Source: CAZOJJ01 sp964580105 (GTDB lineage Bacteria > Bacteroidota > Rhodothermia > Rhodothermales > Rubricoccaceae). From it: 20,798 nucleotides of DNA. Both the position numbers and the translations under genes were made by a program. The stretch is from positions 1 to 20,798 of the forward strand of contig CAZOJJ010000048.1 in the NCBI GenBank assembly GCA_964580105.1. Reading direction: 5' to 3'. This document shows positions 20,728 to 20,798 of the stretch, piece after piece (the stretch's first letter is position 1; each line of letters begins with the position of its first letter). Under the pieces are notes generated by a model. The model saw nothing but the letters and a program-made list of their open reading frames with translations. It had not been told where the DNA came from and did not search any database.

Positions 20728-20798
20728 CCAGCATGTCATCCCGGTCCAGCATGTCATCCCGGTCCAGCATGTCATCCCGGTCCAGCATGTCATCCCGG
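20728..20798. repeat. 18-bp tandem repeat at window edge
   Basis: The unit CCAGCATGTCATCCCGGT is present four times, the last copy cut by one base at the window end. It lies 40 bp after the epimerase stop. Confidence 0.93.

Overview
The window reads as a chromosomal segment of a very GC-rich bacterium. It has long overlapping antisense frames, frequent GTG/TTG starts and almost no Shine-Dalgarno sequences. The gene set (SlyD-type FKBP, SSS symporter, a VanZ-like protein, a vWA/PP2C/kinase triad, a GDP-mannose epimerase) would suit a high-GC member of the Bacteroidota/Rhodothermota, such as a Rubricoccus or Rubrivirga relative. That placement is inference; no marker gene here proves it. Two 100-N runs (5900-5999, 13792-13891) are scaffold gaps of unknown true length. 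Both gaps and both window edges abut short perfect tandem repeats.

Region 1 (1-5750): a gamma-glutamyltransferase on the minus strand has a complete ISAs1-family insertion sequence in its 5' leader. The IS has 14-bp terminal inverted repeats and a perfect 10-bp target duplication, and its transposase is split at a G7 run. Then follow a 25-residue membrane peptide gene with its own strong terminator, a sodium:solute symporter and an FKBP prolyl isomerase, all on the plus strand.

Region 2 (5816-11034): a tightly coupled minus-strand operon encodes a TerY-like vWA protein, a PP2C phosphatase and a kinase with a two-helix membrane hairpin, a coiled coil and a helix-hairpin-helix module. This is the TerY-P type phospho-signalling triad. 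The kinase tail runs into a repeat array and an assembly gap. Upstream lie holB (DNA polymerase III delta prime, minus) and a VanZ-like gene (plus).

Region 3 (about 11044-18132): a Mu-like transposable prophage with major parts missing. Both ends survive as repeated CGACAnrTGGTyTGkC boxes: three at the left end and two inverted at the right, the outermost lying 7 nt inside TGT...ACA termini. Between them are a secreted protein translationally coupled to a leftward S24 repressor remnant, then an F-like head protein with a PBECR-type nuclease domain, G-like morphogenesis protein, I/Z protease-scaffold, a DUF2190-like decoration protein, major capsid, a gp35-like protein and gp36. Two junctions (near 12015 and near 18050) show where the early region (transposase and others), terminase/portal and the whole tail module are gone. 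A decayed initiator-like tRNA sits between capsid and gp35.

Region 4 (18204-20798): a functional-looking tRNA-Met(CAU) with a strong terminator, then a glycosyltransferase and a GDP-mannose 3,5-epimerase-like enzyme, probably the start of a surface-polysaccharide locus. The window ends inside an 18-bp tandem repeat.
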